NCBI RefSeq assembly: GCF_018129085.1
Contig: NZ_JAAGBB010000051.1
Span: forward strand, 1-39,683
Source: Plastoroseomonas hellenica
GTDB taxonomy: Bacteria; Pseudomonadota; Alphaproteobacteria; Acetobacterales; Acetobacteraceae
Length of the DNA stretch: 39,683 nt
Reading direction: 5' to 3'
Shown here: one piece after another, positions 32,004 through 39,240 of the stretch
Position numbering within the stretch: position 1 is the stretch's first letter
Layout: the number at the start of each line of letters is the position of its first letter
The notes under the pieces: generated by a model
Databases searched by the model: none
What the model was told of the DNA's origin: nothing
What the model saw: only the letters and a program-made list of their open reading frames with translations
Translations under genes and position numbers: made by a program

Positions 32004-32579
32004 TTACCCGCTTCCCGGTGCGGCCGCGGCGGCCCGCAGCCCAGCGCCATAGGTCGCGAGCGCCACCTCCGCGAGCTCCTCGGGCCTTGCGGCCAGGTCG
32101 TCGGCGAGTTGGCCATCGGCAAGCAGGACCGCGAGCCCGTGCAGCAGCGCCCAGACGCCGACCGCAGCCTCGCGGGACGCGCCGGCGGCGCTGATCGCGC
32201 GTAGGGGGCGCATCGCCGCCCCGGCCGCGGCCCGCAGCTCGGGATGGGCATCCTTGGAGAGACCCGGGCCGAACATCAGGCGATAGAGCGCCGGATGAGC
32301 GGCTGCGAAGCCAAGATAGGCGCGGCAGGCGGCGCGCGACCCAGGCTCGGCCGTATCCATGGCGGCGGCCAGGCGCGCGAATCCGGCGGCGGCAACCGCG
32401 GCCAGCAGCGCCTCCCGGCTCGGGAAATGGCGATAGGGCGCGTTGTGGGAGACGCCGGCCGCGCGCGCCGCCTCCCGCAGCGAGACCCCTTCGAGTCCGG
32501 CCTTTTCGAGCAGCGCCTCGGCCGCCGCGATCAGGGCGGCACGCAGATTGCCGTGATGATAGGCAGTCGATGTTGACAC
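32004..32579 (-). CDS. TetR family transcriptional repressor
   Basis: A 191-residue regulator. The N-terminal HTH is AAEALLEKAGLEGVSLREAARAAGVSHNAPYRHFPSREALLAAV (about 17-60), the typical TetR helix-turn-helix, followed by a helical ligand-binding domain with a WHG-type C-terminal fold (ALLHGLAVLLADGQL). The start is GTG 32579 because the family N-terminus (TAYHHGNLRAALI) begins there. Longer frames overlap the divergent promoter. No Shine-Dalgarno is seen, so a leaderless or weakly translated message is possible. It is divergent from the DoxX-like gene, whose promoter contains a palindrome suited to be its operator. Confidence 0.88.
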   Translation of the reverse strand: MSTSTAYHHGNLRAALIAAAEALLEKAGLEGVSLREAARAAGVSHNAPYRHFPSREALLAAVAAAGFARLAAAMDTAEPGSRAACRAYLGFAAAHPALYRLMFGPGLSKDAHPELRAAAGAAMRPLRAISAAGASREAAVGVWALLHGLAVLLADGQLADDLAARPEELAEVALATYGAGLRAAAAAPGSG

Positions 32580-32600
32580 CGTCCACTCACGCGGTATGTT
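32573..32600 (+). promoter_or_regulatory. Sigma-70-type promoter of the DoxX-like/NnrU genes
   Basis: TTGACA at 32573-32578 is a perfect -35. After 16 nt comes TATGTT at 32595-32600, four of six matches to TATAAT. The distance to the DoxX-like ATG at 32656 is 55 nt. The -10 is inside the palindrome at 32596-32614. Confidence 0.65.
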
Positions 32601-32614
32601 GGCACCATCAACAT
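32596..32614. promoter_or_regulatory. Palindromic operator, probably of the TetR regulator
   Basis: ATGTTG, 7 nt, CAACAT: a perfect 6-bp inverted repeat overlapping the -10 of the promoter at 32573. A further ATGTTG half-site occurs at 32570-32575 over the -35, with TGTTG(A/G)CACC repeated at 32571 and 32598. Binding here would block the DoxX-like promoter and the tetR leader. That the TetR protein binds it is inferred from position. Confidence 0.65.
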
Positions 32615-32655
32615 GCGGCGCCAGCAGTACCGACGCAAGCAGGAGGCTCCTTCCG

Positions 32656-33141
32656 ATGCTGTTCTTCGGCCTGGTCGGCGGAATCGCCGGCCTCGGCGCC
32701 CTGGCCCATCGGCTTGGCGCGCCGGGCCTCGCCACCTGGCGGGCCCGGCTGCGGCTTGGGCTCGCCCTCGGCCTGCTGCTGTTCGGGGCCGATCATCTCG
32801 CGAACCCCGTGCGCTACCTGGCGATGCTGCCGGGCACCCTGCCCTGGCCGGGAGCCATTGTCGCGGGGACCGGGATCTGCGAGATCGCCGGCGCCATCGG
32901 GCTGCTGGTCCCAGACCTGCGTCGGGCGGCGGGGATCGCGCTCGGCCTCTATTTCATCTGTGTCTTCCCAGCAAACATCCACAACGCCCTGACCGGCGGG
33001 GCCGGAATTTCTGGGCTTTCAGCGGCGCCCGACTGGTATTTCCAGCTCCGACTCGCGCTGCAGCCGCTCGCCGTCTGGGCGGCGCTCTGGAGTGCCGGGG
33101 TAATCGGCCGGCCGACGCACCGCCGGCCCCAGGAGGCCTGA
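32656..33141 (+). CDS. DoxX-like integral membrane protein
   Basis: A 161-residue protein with four membrane segments: LFFGLVGGIAGLGALAHRL, LGLALGLLLFGADHL, GAIVAGTGICEIAGAIGLLVPDL and AAGIALGLYFICVFPANIHNAL. The stretch HLANPVRYLAMLPGTLPWPG followed by GxCEIxGAIGLL and FPANIHNALT matches the DoxX/COG4270 family. DoxX-type proteins are small quinone-linked or redox-associated membrane proteins, and the role here is unknown. ATG 32656 follows AGGAGG at 9 nt. The gene is 2 nt from the NnrU gene, with which it forms an operon under the TetR-type promoter. Confidence 0.8.
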   Translation: MLFFGLVGGIAGLGALAHRLGAPGLATWRARLRLGLALGLLLFGADHLANPVRYLAMLPGTLPWPGAIVAGTGICEIAGAIGLLVPDLRRAAGIALGLYFICVFPANIHNALTGGAGISGLSAAPDWYFQLRLALQPLAVWAALWSAGVIGRPTHRRPQEA

Positions 33142-33143
33142 CG

Positions 33144-33809
33144 ATGCTGCCGCTCGTACTCGCTGCCCTGCTCTGGGTCCTGCTCCATCTCGGCGTCGCC
33201 GGCACCGGGCTGCGCGGGACGATCGTGGCCCGCACCGGGGAGCGCGGGTTCCAGGCCGGGTTCTCGATCGCCTCCTTCGCCGCCATCGCCCTGCTGATCT
33301 GGGCCTGGCGGGCGGCGCCCTCGGCGCCGCTCTGGGTCGCGCCGTCCTGGCTGCGCTGGCTGGCGGTGGTGGTGATGCTGCCGGCCTTCATGCTCTTCGT
33401 CGGATCGCTCACGGTCCGGAACCCGACGATGACCGGCGGCGACGGGGCGACGGCGCGGGGCATGCTGCGCCTGACCCGGCACCCCATGCTCTGGTCCTTC
33501 GCGCTCTGGGCTCTGATGCACGCGGCCGTGAGCGGGACGATCTCCGGCCTGCTGTTCTTCGGCGCCTTCGCGGTGACGGCGCTGGCGGGCATGCCCTCGA
33601 TCGACGCCAAGCTCGCGAAGCGCGACCCGGCGGGCTTCGCTTCCGTGCTGGAGGCGACCTCGATCCTGCCCGGCGGTGCGATCGCGGCCGGGCGCAACCG
33701 GCTGATGGCGGGTGAGCTGATGCTGCCGGTGGTGCTCGGGGCCGTGCTCTGGGTGGCGCTGTTGCTGGCGCATCCCTGGCTGTTCGGGGTGGCGCCGCTG
33801 CCCTCGTGA
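33144..33809 (+). CDS. NnrU family membrane protein
   Basis: A 221-residue protein with about six membrane helices. Conserved stretches are ALLWVLLHLGVAGTGLR, the central MLFVGSLTVRNPTMTGG, and RGMLRLTRHPMLWSFALWALMHAA, all characteristic of NnrU (a family first seen next to denitrification genes). TRHPxxW is also shared with isoprenylcysteine-methyltransferase-like folds. A role in nitric oxide or haem/quinone metabolism is only family-based. AGGAGG lies 7-12 nt before the ATG. It overlaps nothing and is followed by two repeat elements before gpmI. Confidence 0.85.
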   Translation: MLPLVLAALLWVLLHLGVAGTGLRGTIVARTGERGFQAGFSIASFAAIALLIWAWRAAPSAPLWVAPSWLRWLAVVVMLPAFMLFVGSLTVRNPTMTGGDGATARGMLRLTRHPMLWSFALWALMHAAVSGTISGLLFFGAFAVTALAGMPSIDAKLAKRDPAGFASVLEATSILPGGAIAAGRNRLMAGELMLPVVLGAVLWVALLLAHPWLFGVAPLPS

Positions 33810-33820
33810 CTGCGGCCCCC

Positions 33821-33879
33821 TGAGCCTGATGATGGAAGGCTGGATCGGCCACAAATCTGAATCACGCGATCAAACAAGC
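33821..33879 (+). repeat. Dispersed hairpin repeat, copy D (degenerate)
   Basis: It begins TGAGCCTGATGATGG and ends AATCACGCGATCAAACAAGC. The outer stem has one mismatch, the middle stem is lost, and the inner stem is GGCT/GGCC with a G-U pair. It lies 11 nt after the NnrU stop in the same orientation. Confidence 0.7.
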
Positions 33880-33885
33880 GGCAAA

Positions 33886-33921
33886 AGCATGATCCGGAAG
33901 CCTTTGCGAATGGATCAGGCT
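33886..33921. repeat. AGCATGATCC-type inverted repeat
   Basis: AGCATGATCC and GGATCAGGCT pair with one mismatch around a 16-nt loop. It follows repeat copy D and precedes gpmI by 36 nt. Similar AGCATGATCCGGAA segments are frequent intergenic elements in alphaproteobacterial genomes. Confidence 0.55.
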
Positions 33922-33957
33922 CTTGCGCGGCCGGGCCCCGCAGAATAGCTCGGCAGG

Positions 33958-35499
33958 ATGCCGAACGCCGATCCCACCCCCCGTCCCGTCATGCTCGTCA
34001 TCCTCGATGGCTGGGGCTGGCGGGAGGAAGTCGCCGACAATGCGGTGCGCCAGGCGAAGACACCGGCCTTCGACGCGCTCTGGACATCCTGCCCGCACAG
34101 CTTCCTGCACACCTCCGGCCGCGATGTCGGGTTGCCCGAGGGGCAGATGGGGAATTCGGAGGTCGGGCACCTCAATATCGGCGCCGGCCGCGTCGTGATG
34201 CAGGACCTGCCGCGCATCGACACTGCGATCGAGGACGGGTCGCTCGGGGCCATGCCGGCGCTGACCGAATTCATCGAGGCGATGCTGGAGAGCGGAGGCA
34301 CCTGCCACCTGATGGGGCTGCTCTCCCCGGGCGGGGTGCATGCGCATCAGGACCACGCGGTGGCGCTGGCGCGGCAGTTGAGCGCCGCCGGCATCCCGGT
34401 CGCCATCCACTGCTTCACCGACGGGCGCGACACGCCGCCACGGGCGGCGCCGGAATACTTGGCGCGCTTCATCAACGACATCCGGGCGCTGCCTGGCGTG
34501 CGCATCGCGACGGTGACCGGGCGCTACTTCGCCATGGATCGCGACAACCGATGGGAGCGGGTGTCGCAGGTGGTCGCGGTCATGGTCGATGCCGAGGGCA
34601 TCCGCGCTGCGGATGCAGAAGCCGCGGTCGCGGCGGCGCATGCTGCGGACAAATCCGACGAGTTCGTGCCGGCGACCGCGATCGGCGATTACGCCGGCAT
34701 GCAGGATGGCGACGGCGTGCTCTGCTTCAATTTCCGCGCCGACCGCGTGCGGGAGGTGCTGGCGGCACTGCTCGACCCCGGCTTCGGCGGCTACAAGGTA
34801 AAACGGCAGCCGAAATTCGCGGCGGCGCTCGGCATGACCGCCTATTCCAAGGCGCTTGCCCCCTTCATCGCCACGCTGTTCCCGCCGCAATCCATGGCGG
34901 AGATCCTGGGCGCCGTGGTCGCCGAGGCCGGGCGCCGCCAGCTCCGCATGGCGGAGACCGAGAAATACCCGCACGTCACCTACTTCCTGAACGGCGGCGA
35001 GGAGACGCCCTTCGCGGGTGAGGAGCGGATCATGATCCCCTCCCCCAAGGTCGCGACCTATGACCTGCAGCCGGAAATGTCGGCGCCGGCGCTGACCGAG
35101 GCGGCGGTCCAGGCGATCCGCTCCGGCAAGCACGACCTGATCGTGCTGAACTTCGCCAATGCCGACATGGTCGGCCACAGCGGCAGCCTCGCCGCCGCGA
35201 CGGCGGCGGTGGAAGCGGTGGACAAGGGCCTCGGCGCCATCGCCGCCGCGATCCGGGACGTGGGCGGCGCGCTGCTGGTGACCGCCGATCACGGCAATGC
35301 CGAGCTGATGCGCGACCCCGCGACCGGCGGGCCGCACACAGCGCATACCACGAACCCGGTGCCGGTCATGCTGCTGGGCGCGCCGGCCGGCGCGACGCTG
35401 CGCGAGGGGCGGCTCGCGGATGTGGCGCCGACCCTGCTGGCGCTGATGCGGCTGGAAAAGCCCGCGGCGATGACGGGTACCAGCCTGCTGCAGGGCTGA
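33958..35499 (+). CDS. gpmI: 2,3-bisphosphoglycerate-independent phosphoglycerate mutase
   Basis: A 513-residue alkaline-phosphatase-superfamily enzyme that interconverts 3- and 2-phosphoglycerate in glycolysis. Metal and catalytic motifs are ILDGWGWRE (Asp17), GQMGNSEVGHLNIGAGR with phospho-Ser67, HCFTDGRDTPP, NFRADR, NADMVGHSG and TADHGNAE. Length is normal (about 510). ATG 33958 fits the family N-terminus. In many proteobacteria gpmI lies near envC and ctpA, which is the case here: those genes are 2-4 kb away on the other strand, with an exporter gene between. Two repeat elements occupy the upstream gap 33810-33957. Confidence 0.97.
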   Translation: MPNADPTPRPVMLVILDGWGWREEVADNAVRQAKTPAFDALWTSCPHSFLHTSGRDVGLPEGQMGNSEVGHLNIGAGRVVMQDLPRIDTAIEDGSLGAMPALTEFIEAMLESGGTCHLMGLLSPGGVHAHQDHAVALARQLSAAGIPVAIHCFTDGRDTPPRAAPEYLARFINDIRALPGVRIATVTGRYFAMDRDNRWERVSQVVAVMVDAEGIRAADAEAAVAAAHAADKSDEFVPATAIGDYAGMQDGDGVLCFNFRADRVREVLAALLDPGFGGYKVKRQPKFAAALGMTAYSKALAPFIATLFPPQSMAEILGAVVAEAGRRQLRMAETEKYPHVTYFLNGGEETPFAGEERIMIPSPKVATYDLQPEMSAPALTEAAVQAIRSGKHDLIVLNFANADMVGHSGSLAAATAAVEAVDKGLGAIAAAIRDVGGALLVTADHGNAELMRDPATGGPHTAHTTNPVPVMLLGAPAGATLREGRLADVAPTLLALMRLEKPAAMTGTSLLQG

Positions 35500-35556
35500 T
35501 CTGCCACCGGCGGGTTTGCCTTGATCCCATCCGCCGCTGGACCCAGATAGGCCGCG

Positions 35557-35605
35557 CGAGGACGACCTCGGTCCCACCAACGGGACAAGCACGCGGGACG
35601 GCCCG
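35557..35605 (+). promoter_or_regulatory. Guanidine-II (mini-ykkC) riboswitch
   Basis: Two hairpins with the diagnostic ACGR tetraloops: CGAGG-ACGA-CCTCG (35557-35570) and CGGG-ACGG-CCCG (35594-35605). They are 23 nt apart, within the range seen for the class. The linker can form GTCCC-ACCAAC-GGGAC. The second hairpin ends 7 nt before GGAGG (35613-35617) and 18 nt before the GTG start of a Gdx-type exporter gene, the usual target of this riboswitch. ACCTC (35565-35569) in hairpin 1 is complementary to GAGGT of the ribosome binding site. Guanidine binding could therefore release the site and switch translation on. The mechanism is inference; the class match is strong. Confidence 0.88.
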
Positions 35606-35623
35606 GGAACACGGAGGTGTACC

Positions 35624-35944
35624 GTGGCGTGGATCCTGCTTCTGCTGGCCGGGCTGTTCGAAGTCGTCTGGTCCTTCTCGCTCAAGCAATCGGACGGGTT
35701 TTCGCGGCTCTGGCCGAGCCTGGTGACGATCGTCACCGCTCTGGTGAGCTTCTGGCTGCTGGCGGCCGCCATGCGCGTGCTGCCGCTCGGCACCGCCTAT
35801 GCGATCTGGACCGGCATCGGCGCCGTCGGCGCCTTCGTGGTCGGCATCCTGGTGCTGGGCGAAAGCGCGAGTGCGGCCCGGGTGGCGAGCGCGGGGCTAA
35901 TCCTGGCCGGCATCGTCGGGCTCAAGCTCACCAGCGGGCACTGA
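35624..35944 (+). CDS. gdx: SMR-family guanidinium exporter, SugE/Gdx type
   Basis: A 106-residue four-helix protein ([67 protein letters not shown] and [19 protein letters not shown]). The transport residue Glu13 is present, and [14 protein letters not shown] with [13 protein letters not shown] fit the Gdx/SugE subgroup, which exports guanidinium in exchange for protons as an antiparallel dimer. The start is GTG with GGAGG at 35613-35617. The riboswitch directly upstream strongly supports guanidinium, rather than quaternary ammonium, as substrate. Confidence 0.93.
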   Translation: MAWILLLLAGLFEVVWSFSLKQSDGFSRLWPSLVTIVTALVSFWLLAAAMRVLPLGTAYAIWTGIGAVGAFVVGILVLGESASAARVASAGLILAGIVGLKLTSGH

Positions 35945-35971
35945 GACCCGGGCGAGGAGCGCGGGGTTCGC

Positions 35972-36454
35972 CTATGCCGCCAGATGCGCGAAATCCCGCG
36001 CCAGCCGCTCATAGATCTCCCGCTTGAAGGCCACCGCCATCGCCGGCAGCTCCGCCAGCCTCGCCCAGCGCCAGGCGTCGAATTCCGGGTGCGGGTCGAG
36101 GTCCAGGCGGATGTCGCCATCCTGGCCGGTAAAGCGCAGCGCGAACCATTTCTGGCGCTGGCCGCGGTACTGGCCGCGCAGCGCCACGCCGATCAGCTCC
36201 TGCGGCAGGTCGTAGGTCAGCCACTCCGGATGCTCTTCGATGATCTCGGCGCGGCTGGTGCCGATTTCCTCCTCGAGCTCGCGCAGCACGGCGATGCGCG
36301 GATCCTCGCCCTCGTCCATGCCGCCTTGGGGCAACTGCCAGCCGCCCGGCGCCCCTTCCGCATTCGGCATGTCGGCGCGGCGCGCGACCAGGATCAGGCC
36401 CTCCGCGTTGAACAGCAGGGCGCCGACATTCGGGCGATAGGGCAGATCGGTCAT
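35972..36454 (-). CDS. rppH: RNA pyrophosphohydrolase RppH (Nudix)
   Basis: A 160-residue Nudix hydrolase. The Nudix box GGMDEGEDPRIAVLRELEEEIG matches GX5EX7REUXEEXGU exactly. The N-terminus (YRPNVGALLFNAEGLILVARR) and C-terminus (EFDAWRWARLAELPAMAVAFKREIYERL) are those of RppH/NudH. It removes pyrophosphate from 5' ends of mRNA and so triggers decay, and in some relatives it cleaves dinucleoside polyphosphates. ATG 36454 overlaps the stop of the upstream deacetylase-like gene by 4 nt, so the two are co-translated. A longer frame starting at 36565 is rejected because of that overlap and the family N-terminus. Confidence 0.92.
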   Translation of the reverse strand: MTDLPYRPNVGALLFNAEGLILVARRADMPNAEGAPGGWQLPQGGMDEGEDPRIAVLRELEEEIGTSRAEIIEEHPEWLTYDLPQELIGVALRGQYRGQRQKWFALRFTGQDGDIRLDLDPHPEFDAWRWARLAELPAMAVAFKREIYERLARDFAHLAA

Positions 36455-37653
36455 GGGGTCCGGGGCGGCGGGGTGGATGTAGCGTCCGCCAGGCCCTCGG
36501 GGCGGCGGATCAGCGCGGTCGGCGGCACCAGCGCCAGGCCACTCGCATCGAGCCCCGCGGCCCAATTGGCCAGGCGCTCGACCAGCACCGGCGTCGGGCT
36601 GCCGGCGAGGCCGAGGGCGCTGCCGCGTTCGCGTGCGATGCGCTCCAGCTCGGCCAGGCGGCGCTCGATCTCGCCCCGGGTCGCGGGCTCGTCGATGACC
36701 AGGTCGACGCCGCGGCCCCAGGCGCGGGCCGGGTTGCCGCTGCCGGGCCGCGGGTCGAGGTAGAGCAGGCCACGGGCGCGCAGCGCGTCCTGCACGGCGC
36801 CGATCAGCTCCGGCACCTGGGCGAAGCGTTCGCCGCGCATGCCGCCGATGGCGCCGATGGCGCCGACATAGGCGGGGAAGCGGGACAATGCCCAGCCGAG
36901 CCGGTCCAGATTCTCCGACAGGGGCTGGGCGGTCAGCAGCGCGCGGTCGCCGGGGTCATTCAACGGATAGCCGGCGGGTTCCAGCGGAATGGCGGCCAGG
37001 ATCTCGGTGCCACGTTCGCGGATCCGGGCGGCGAGCTGCGGCAGGCGGTGACCATAGGGCGAAAGCGCCAGCGCGATCTCCGGCGGCAGACGGCGCAGCG
37101 CCTCATCCGCCTGGGCGGCGTTCATGCCGACATCGCCGATGACGACCGCGATGCGCGGGCGCGTGTTGCCGCGGTCGAAGGCGCGGCCATAGGCGCGGAT
37201 CGGGGTGCGCCCGTCGAGGCCGATGCGCGGCAGCGGGCCATAGCGGCCAGGCTCGATGAGAGCGGGGTCGGCGGCGGCCGGCACCACAGGTAGGCCGGCC
37301 GCTGCCGGCTGATCCGGTGCCTGCGGTGCTGGTGCTTCGGCGCGCGGCGCCTGCGGCTCGAGGACCGGTGCCTCGGCCTGGGGCGGCGGCGGTGCGGGCG
37401 CCGGTGCTTCGGCATGCGGCGGCGGGGCTGGGACTGGAGCCTCGGCGCGCGGCGGCTCCGGCGAGGGCGCCGGCGCTTCGGCATGCGGGCGTGGGGCGGG
37501 TTGCGGCGCAGCCGGTGGCGCCTCCGCCACCGGGCGCGGCAACGGGCCGAGATGGTTCAGCCAGGCGCCGGTCCCGCCGACGCCCAGGATCAGCACCGCC
37601 CAGACCAGCGCGAGAACACGCCAGCCAGGCAGGCGCTGCTGCCAGGACGCCAT
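36451..37653 (-). CDS. Divergent polysaccharide deacetylase family protein (DUF610/YibQ)
   Basis: A 400-residue protein. The N-terminus has a membrane anchor (VLALVWAVLILGVGGTGAWL). A 100-residue Pro/Ala-rich linker (about 40-130) carries repeated short units such as PAPxPPxAEAP. The periplasmic domain (about 150-395) follows, with RIAVVIGDVGMNAAQADEAL, LPPEIALALSPYGHRLPQLAARIRERGTEILAAIPLEP and LYLDPRPGSG. This is the divergent polysaccharide deacetylase family, usually encoded next to envC and ctpA as here. Its enzymatic role is not established. The first codon lies 26 nt after the ctpA stop, so transcription is probably shared. Confidence 0.85.
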   Translation of the reverse strand: MASWQQRLPGWRVLALVWAVLILGVGGTGAWLNHLGPLPRPVAEAPPAAPQPAPRPHAEAPAPSPEPPRAEAPVPAPPPHAEAPAPAPPPPQAEAPVLEPQAPRAEAPAPQAPDQPAAAGLPVVPAAADPALIEPGRYGPLPRIGLDGRTPIRAYGRAFDRGNTRPRIAVVIGDVGMNAAQADEALRRLPPEIALALSPYGHRLPQLAARIRERGTEILAAIPLEPAGYPLNDPGDRALLTAQPLSENLDRLGWALSRFPAYVGAIGAIGGMRGERFAQVPELIGAVQDALRARGLLYLDPRPGSGNPARAWGRGVDLVIDEPATRGEIERRLAELERIARERGSALGLAGSPTPVLVERLANWAAGLDASGLALVPPTALIRRPEGLADATSTPPPRTP

Positions 37654-37679
37654 GGGTTCTCCCCTTTCCTCCGCTTCCG

Positions 37680-39068
37680 TCAGCGGGAGGCGCGGCGCTG
37701 ACCAGGCGGCAGGGTCGCGACTCCACGCACCAGGACCAGCGCCTGCTGGAGCTGGAAGTCGGTCTCCGGCTTGGTCGGGTCGAAGGCCGGCGCGCCTTCC
37801 GGCGGCAGGCGGGCAATGCGATCGGTGATCGAGGAGGGCAGGTTGAGCGGCGGCAGCGGCGGCGGCGGCGGGGTCGCCGGACCACCGGTATTCTCGTTCC
37901 GCAGCGCGCGGCGCAGATCGGCCTCCCGCTCGCGCGCGCCCCGCTCATTGGCCGCTTCGCGGGTCGCCAGCACCTCGACGTCCGGATCGATGCCGGTCGC
38001 CTGGATCGAGCGGCCGGAGGGCGTGTAGTAGCGCGCCGTGGTCAGGCGGATGGCGCCGTTGCCGGGGATCGGCATCACGGTCTGCACGCTGCCCTTGCCG
38101 AAGCTGCGGCTGCCGAGGACATAGGCGCGGCGATGATCCTGCAGCGCGCCGGCGACGATCTCGCTGGCAGAGGCGCTGCCGCCATTGATCAGCACGACCA
38201 TCGGCAGCCCCTGCGCGATGTCGCCCGGCCGCGCGTTCCAGCGCTGCGCATCCTCGGCGCGGCGGGCGCGCGTCGAGACGATTTCGCCCTGTTCCAGGAA
38301 GTCATCCGAGACCTGCACCGCCTGGTCGAGCAAGCCGCCGGGGTTGTTGCGCAGGTCGAGGATGATGCCGCGCAGATTGCCGCCCGCCTGGGTGCGCATG
38401 GTGGAGATGGCGCGGCGTAGCGCGGTCTCGGTCTGCTCGTTGAAGGAGGTCAGGCGGACATAGCCGATGTCGTTGCCTTCCAGCCGGAAGCGCGCCACCT
38501 GCGGGCGGATGACGTCGCGGGTGATGGCGAGCTCGATCGGGCGATCGGTGCCTTCGCGGCGGATGGTGATGCGGATCGTGCTGCCGCGCTCGCCACGCAT
38601 CTGGTCGACCGCGTCCTGCAGCGACAGGCCCTGGGTGGACTGGCCGTTGAGATGGGTGATCAGGTCGCCGGGGCGGACGCCGGCGCGGGCGGCGGGAGTG
38701 TCGTCGATCGGCGAGATGACCTTGACGTAGCCATTCTCCTGCGTGACCTCGATGCCGAGGCCGCCGAACTCGCCGCGCGTCTGCACCTGCATGTCGCGGA
38801 AGCTGCGCGGATTCATGTAGGAGGAATGCGGGTCGAGCCCGGCGAGCATGCCTTGGATGGCATTCTCGATCACGTCGCGGTCGTTGACCGGTTCGACATA
38901 TTCGGCGCGCACGCGTTCGAACACGTCGCCGAAAAGGTTGAGCAGGCGGTAGGTCTCGGCGCGACTTCCATCCTGCGCCCAGGCGGCGACCATCGGCCCC
39001 GCCACGACGCCGGCGGCGAAGGCCGCCGTGATCACGCCCGCCATCCGCACCTTGCTGAACATCGCCAT
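37680..39068 (-). CDS. ctpA: C-terminal processing protease CtpA (S41 peptidase)
   Basis: A 462-residue periplasmic protease. A signal peptide is at 1-30 (VRMAGVITAAFAAGVVAGPMVAAWAQ). The N-terminal cap has DPHSSYMNPRSF. A PDZ domain lies at about 65-155 (GGLGIEVTQENGYVKVISPIDDTPAARAGVRPGDLITHLNG). The catalytic core has the Ser/Lys dyad in GGSASASEIVAGALQDHRRA and SFGKGSVQT. The C-terminal Pro-rich tail (PATPPPPPLPPLNL) is poorly conserved. CtpA trims periplasmic proteins and, with LytM partners, controls peptidoglycan hydrolases. ATG 39068 has AAGGA 5-9 nt upstream. A longer frame to 39143 is rejected. It sits between the EnvC-like and deacetylase-like genes. Confidence 0.92.
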   Translation of the reverse strand: MAMFSKVRMAGVITAAFAAGVVAGPMVAAWAQDGSRAETYRLLNLFGDVFERVRAEYVEPVNDRDVIENAIQGMLAGLDPHSSYMNPRSFRDMQVQTRGEFGGLGIEVTQENGYVKVISPIDDTPAARAGVRPGDLITHLNGQSTQGLSLQDAVDQMRGERGSTIRITIRREGTDRPIELAITRDVIRPQVARFRLEGNDIGYVRLTSFNEQTETALRRAISTMRTQAGGNLRGIILDLRNNPGGLLDQAVQVSDDFLEQGEIVSTRARRAEDAQRWNARPGDIAQGLPMVVLINGGSASASEIVAGALQDHRRAYVLGSRSFGKGSVQTVMPIPGNGAIRLTTARYYTPSGRSIQATGIDPDVEVLATREAANERGAREREADLRRALRNENTGGPATPPPPPLPPLNLPSSITDRIARLPPEGAPAFDPTKPETDFQLQQALVLVRGVATLPPGQRRASR

Positions 39069-39240
39069 CCGATCCTTTCCCGTGGCGGGAGAGCGCCACG
39101 CCGCAGCATACCGCGTTGAGGCAGGAAGCCTACCAGAGCCCAAAAGCCTAACAAAGCGCCGCGGCGCGCAGCAGGGGTTGTGTCACGCCGTCACGATTCG
39201 CCCCGCTTCGTCACGACTGGGGGAGCGGATTGCAGAATGT

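Noticed and set aside
33862-35793. 643-residue minus-strand open frame opposite gpmI
   Set aside because: Mirror of a clear gpmI gene, no domain, and it would run through the riboswitch and exporter gene.
37317-37560. Tandem DNA repeat in the deacetylase-like gene
   Set aside because: It is the codon pattern of a Pro/Ala/Glu-rich linker (PAPxPPxAEAP units) inside an intact gene, common in membrane-anchored periplasmic proteins.
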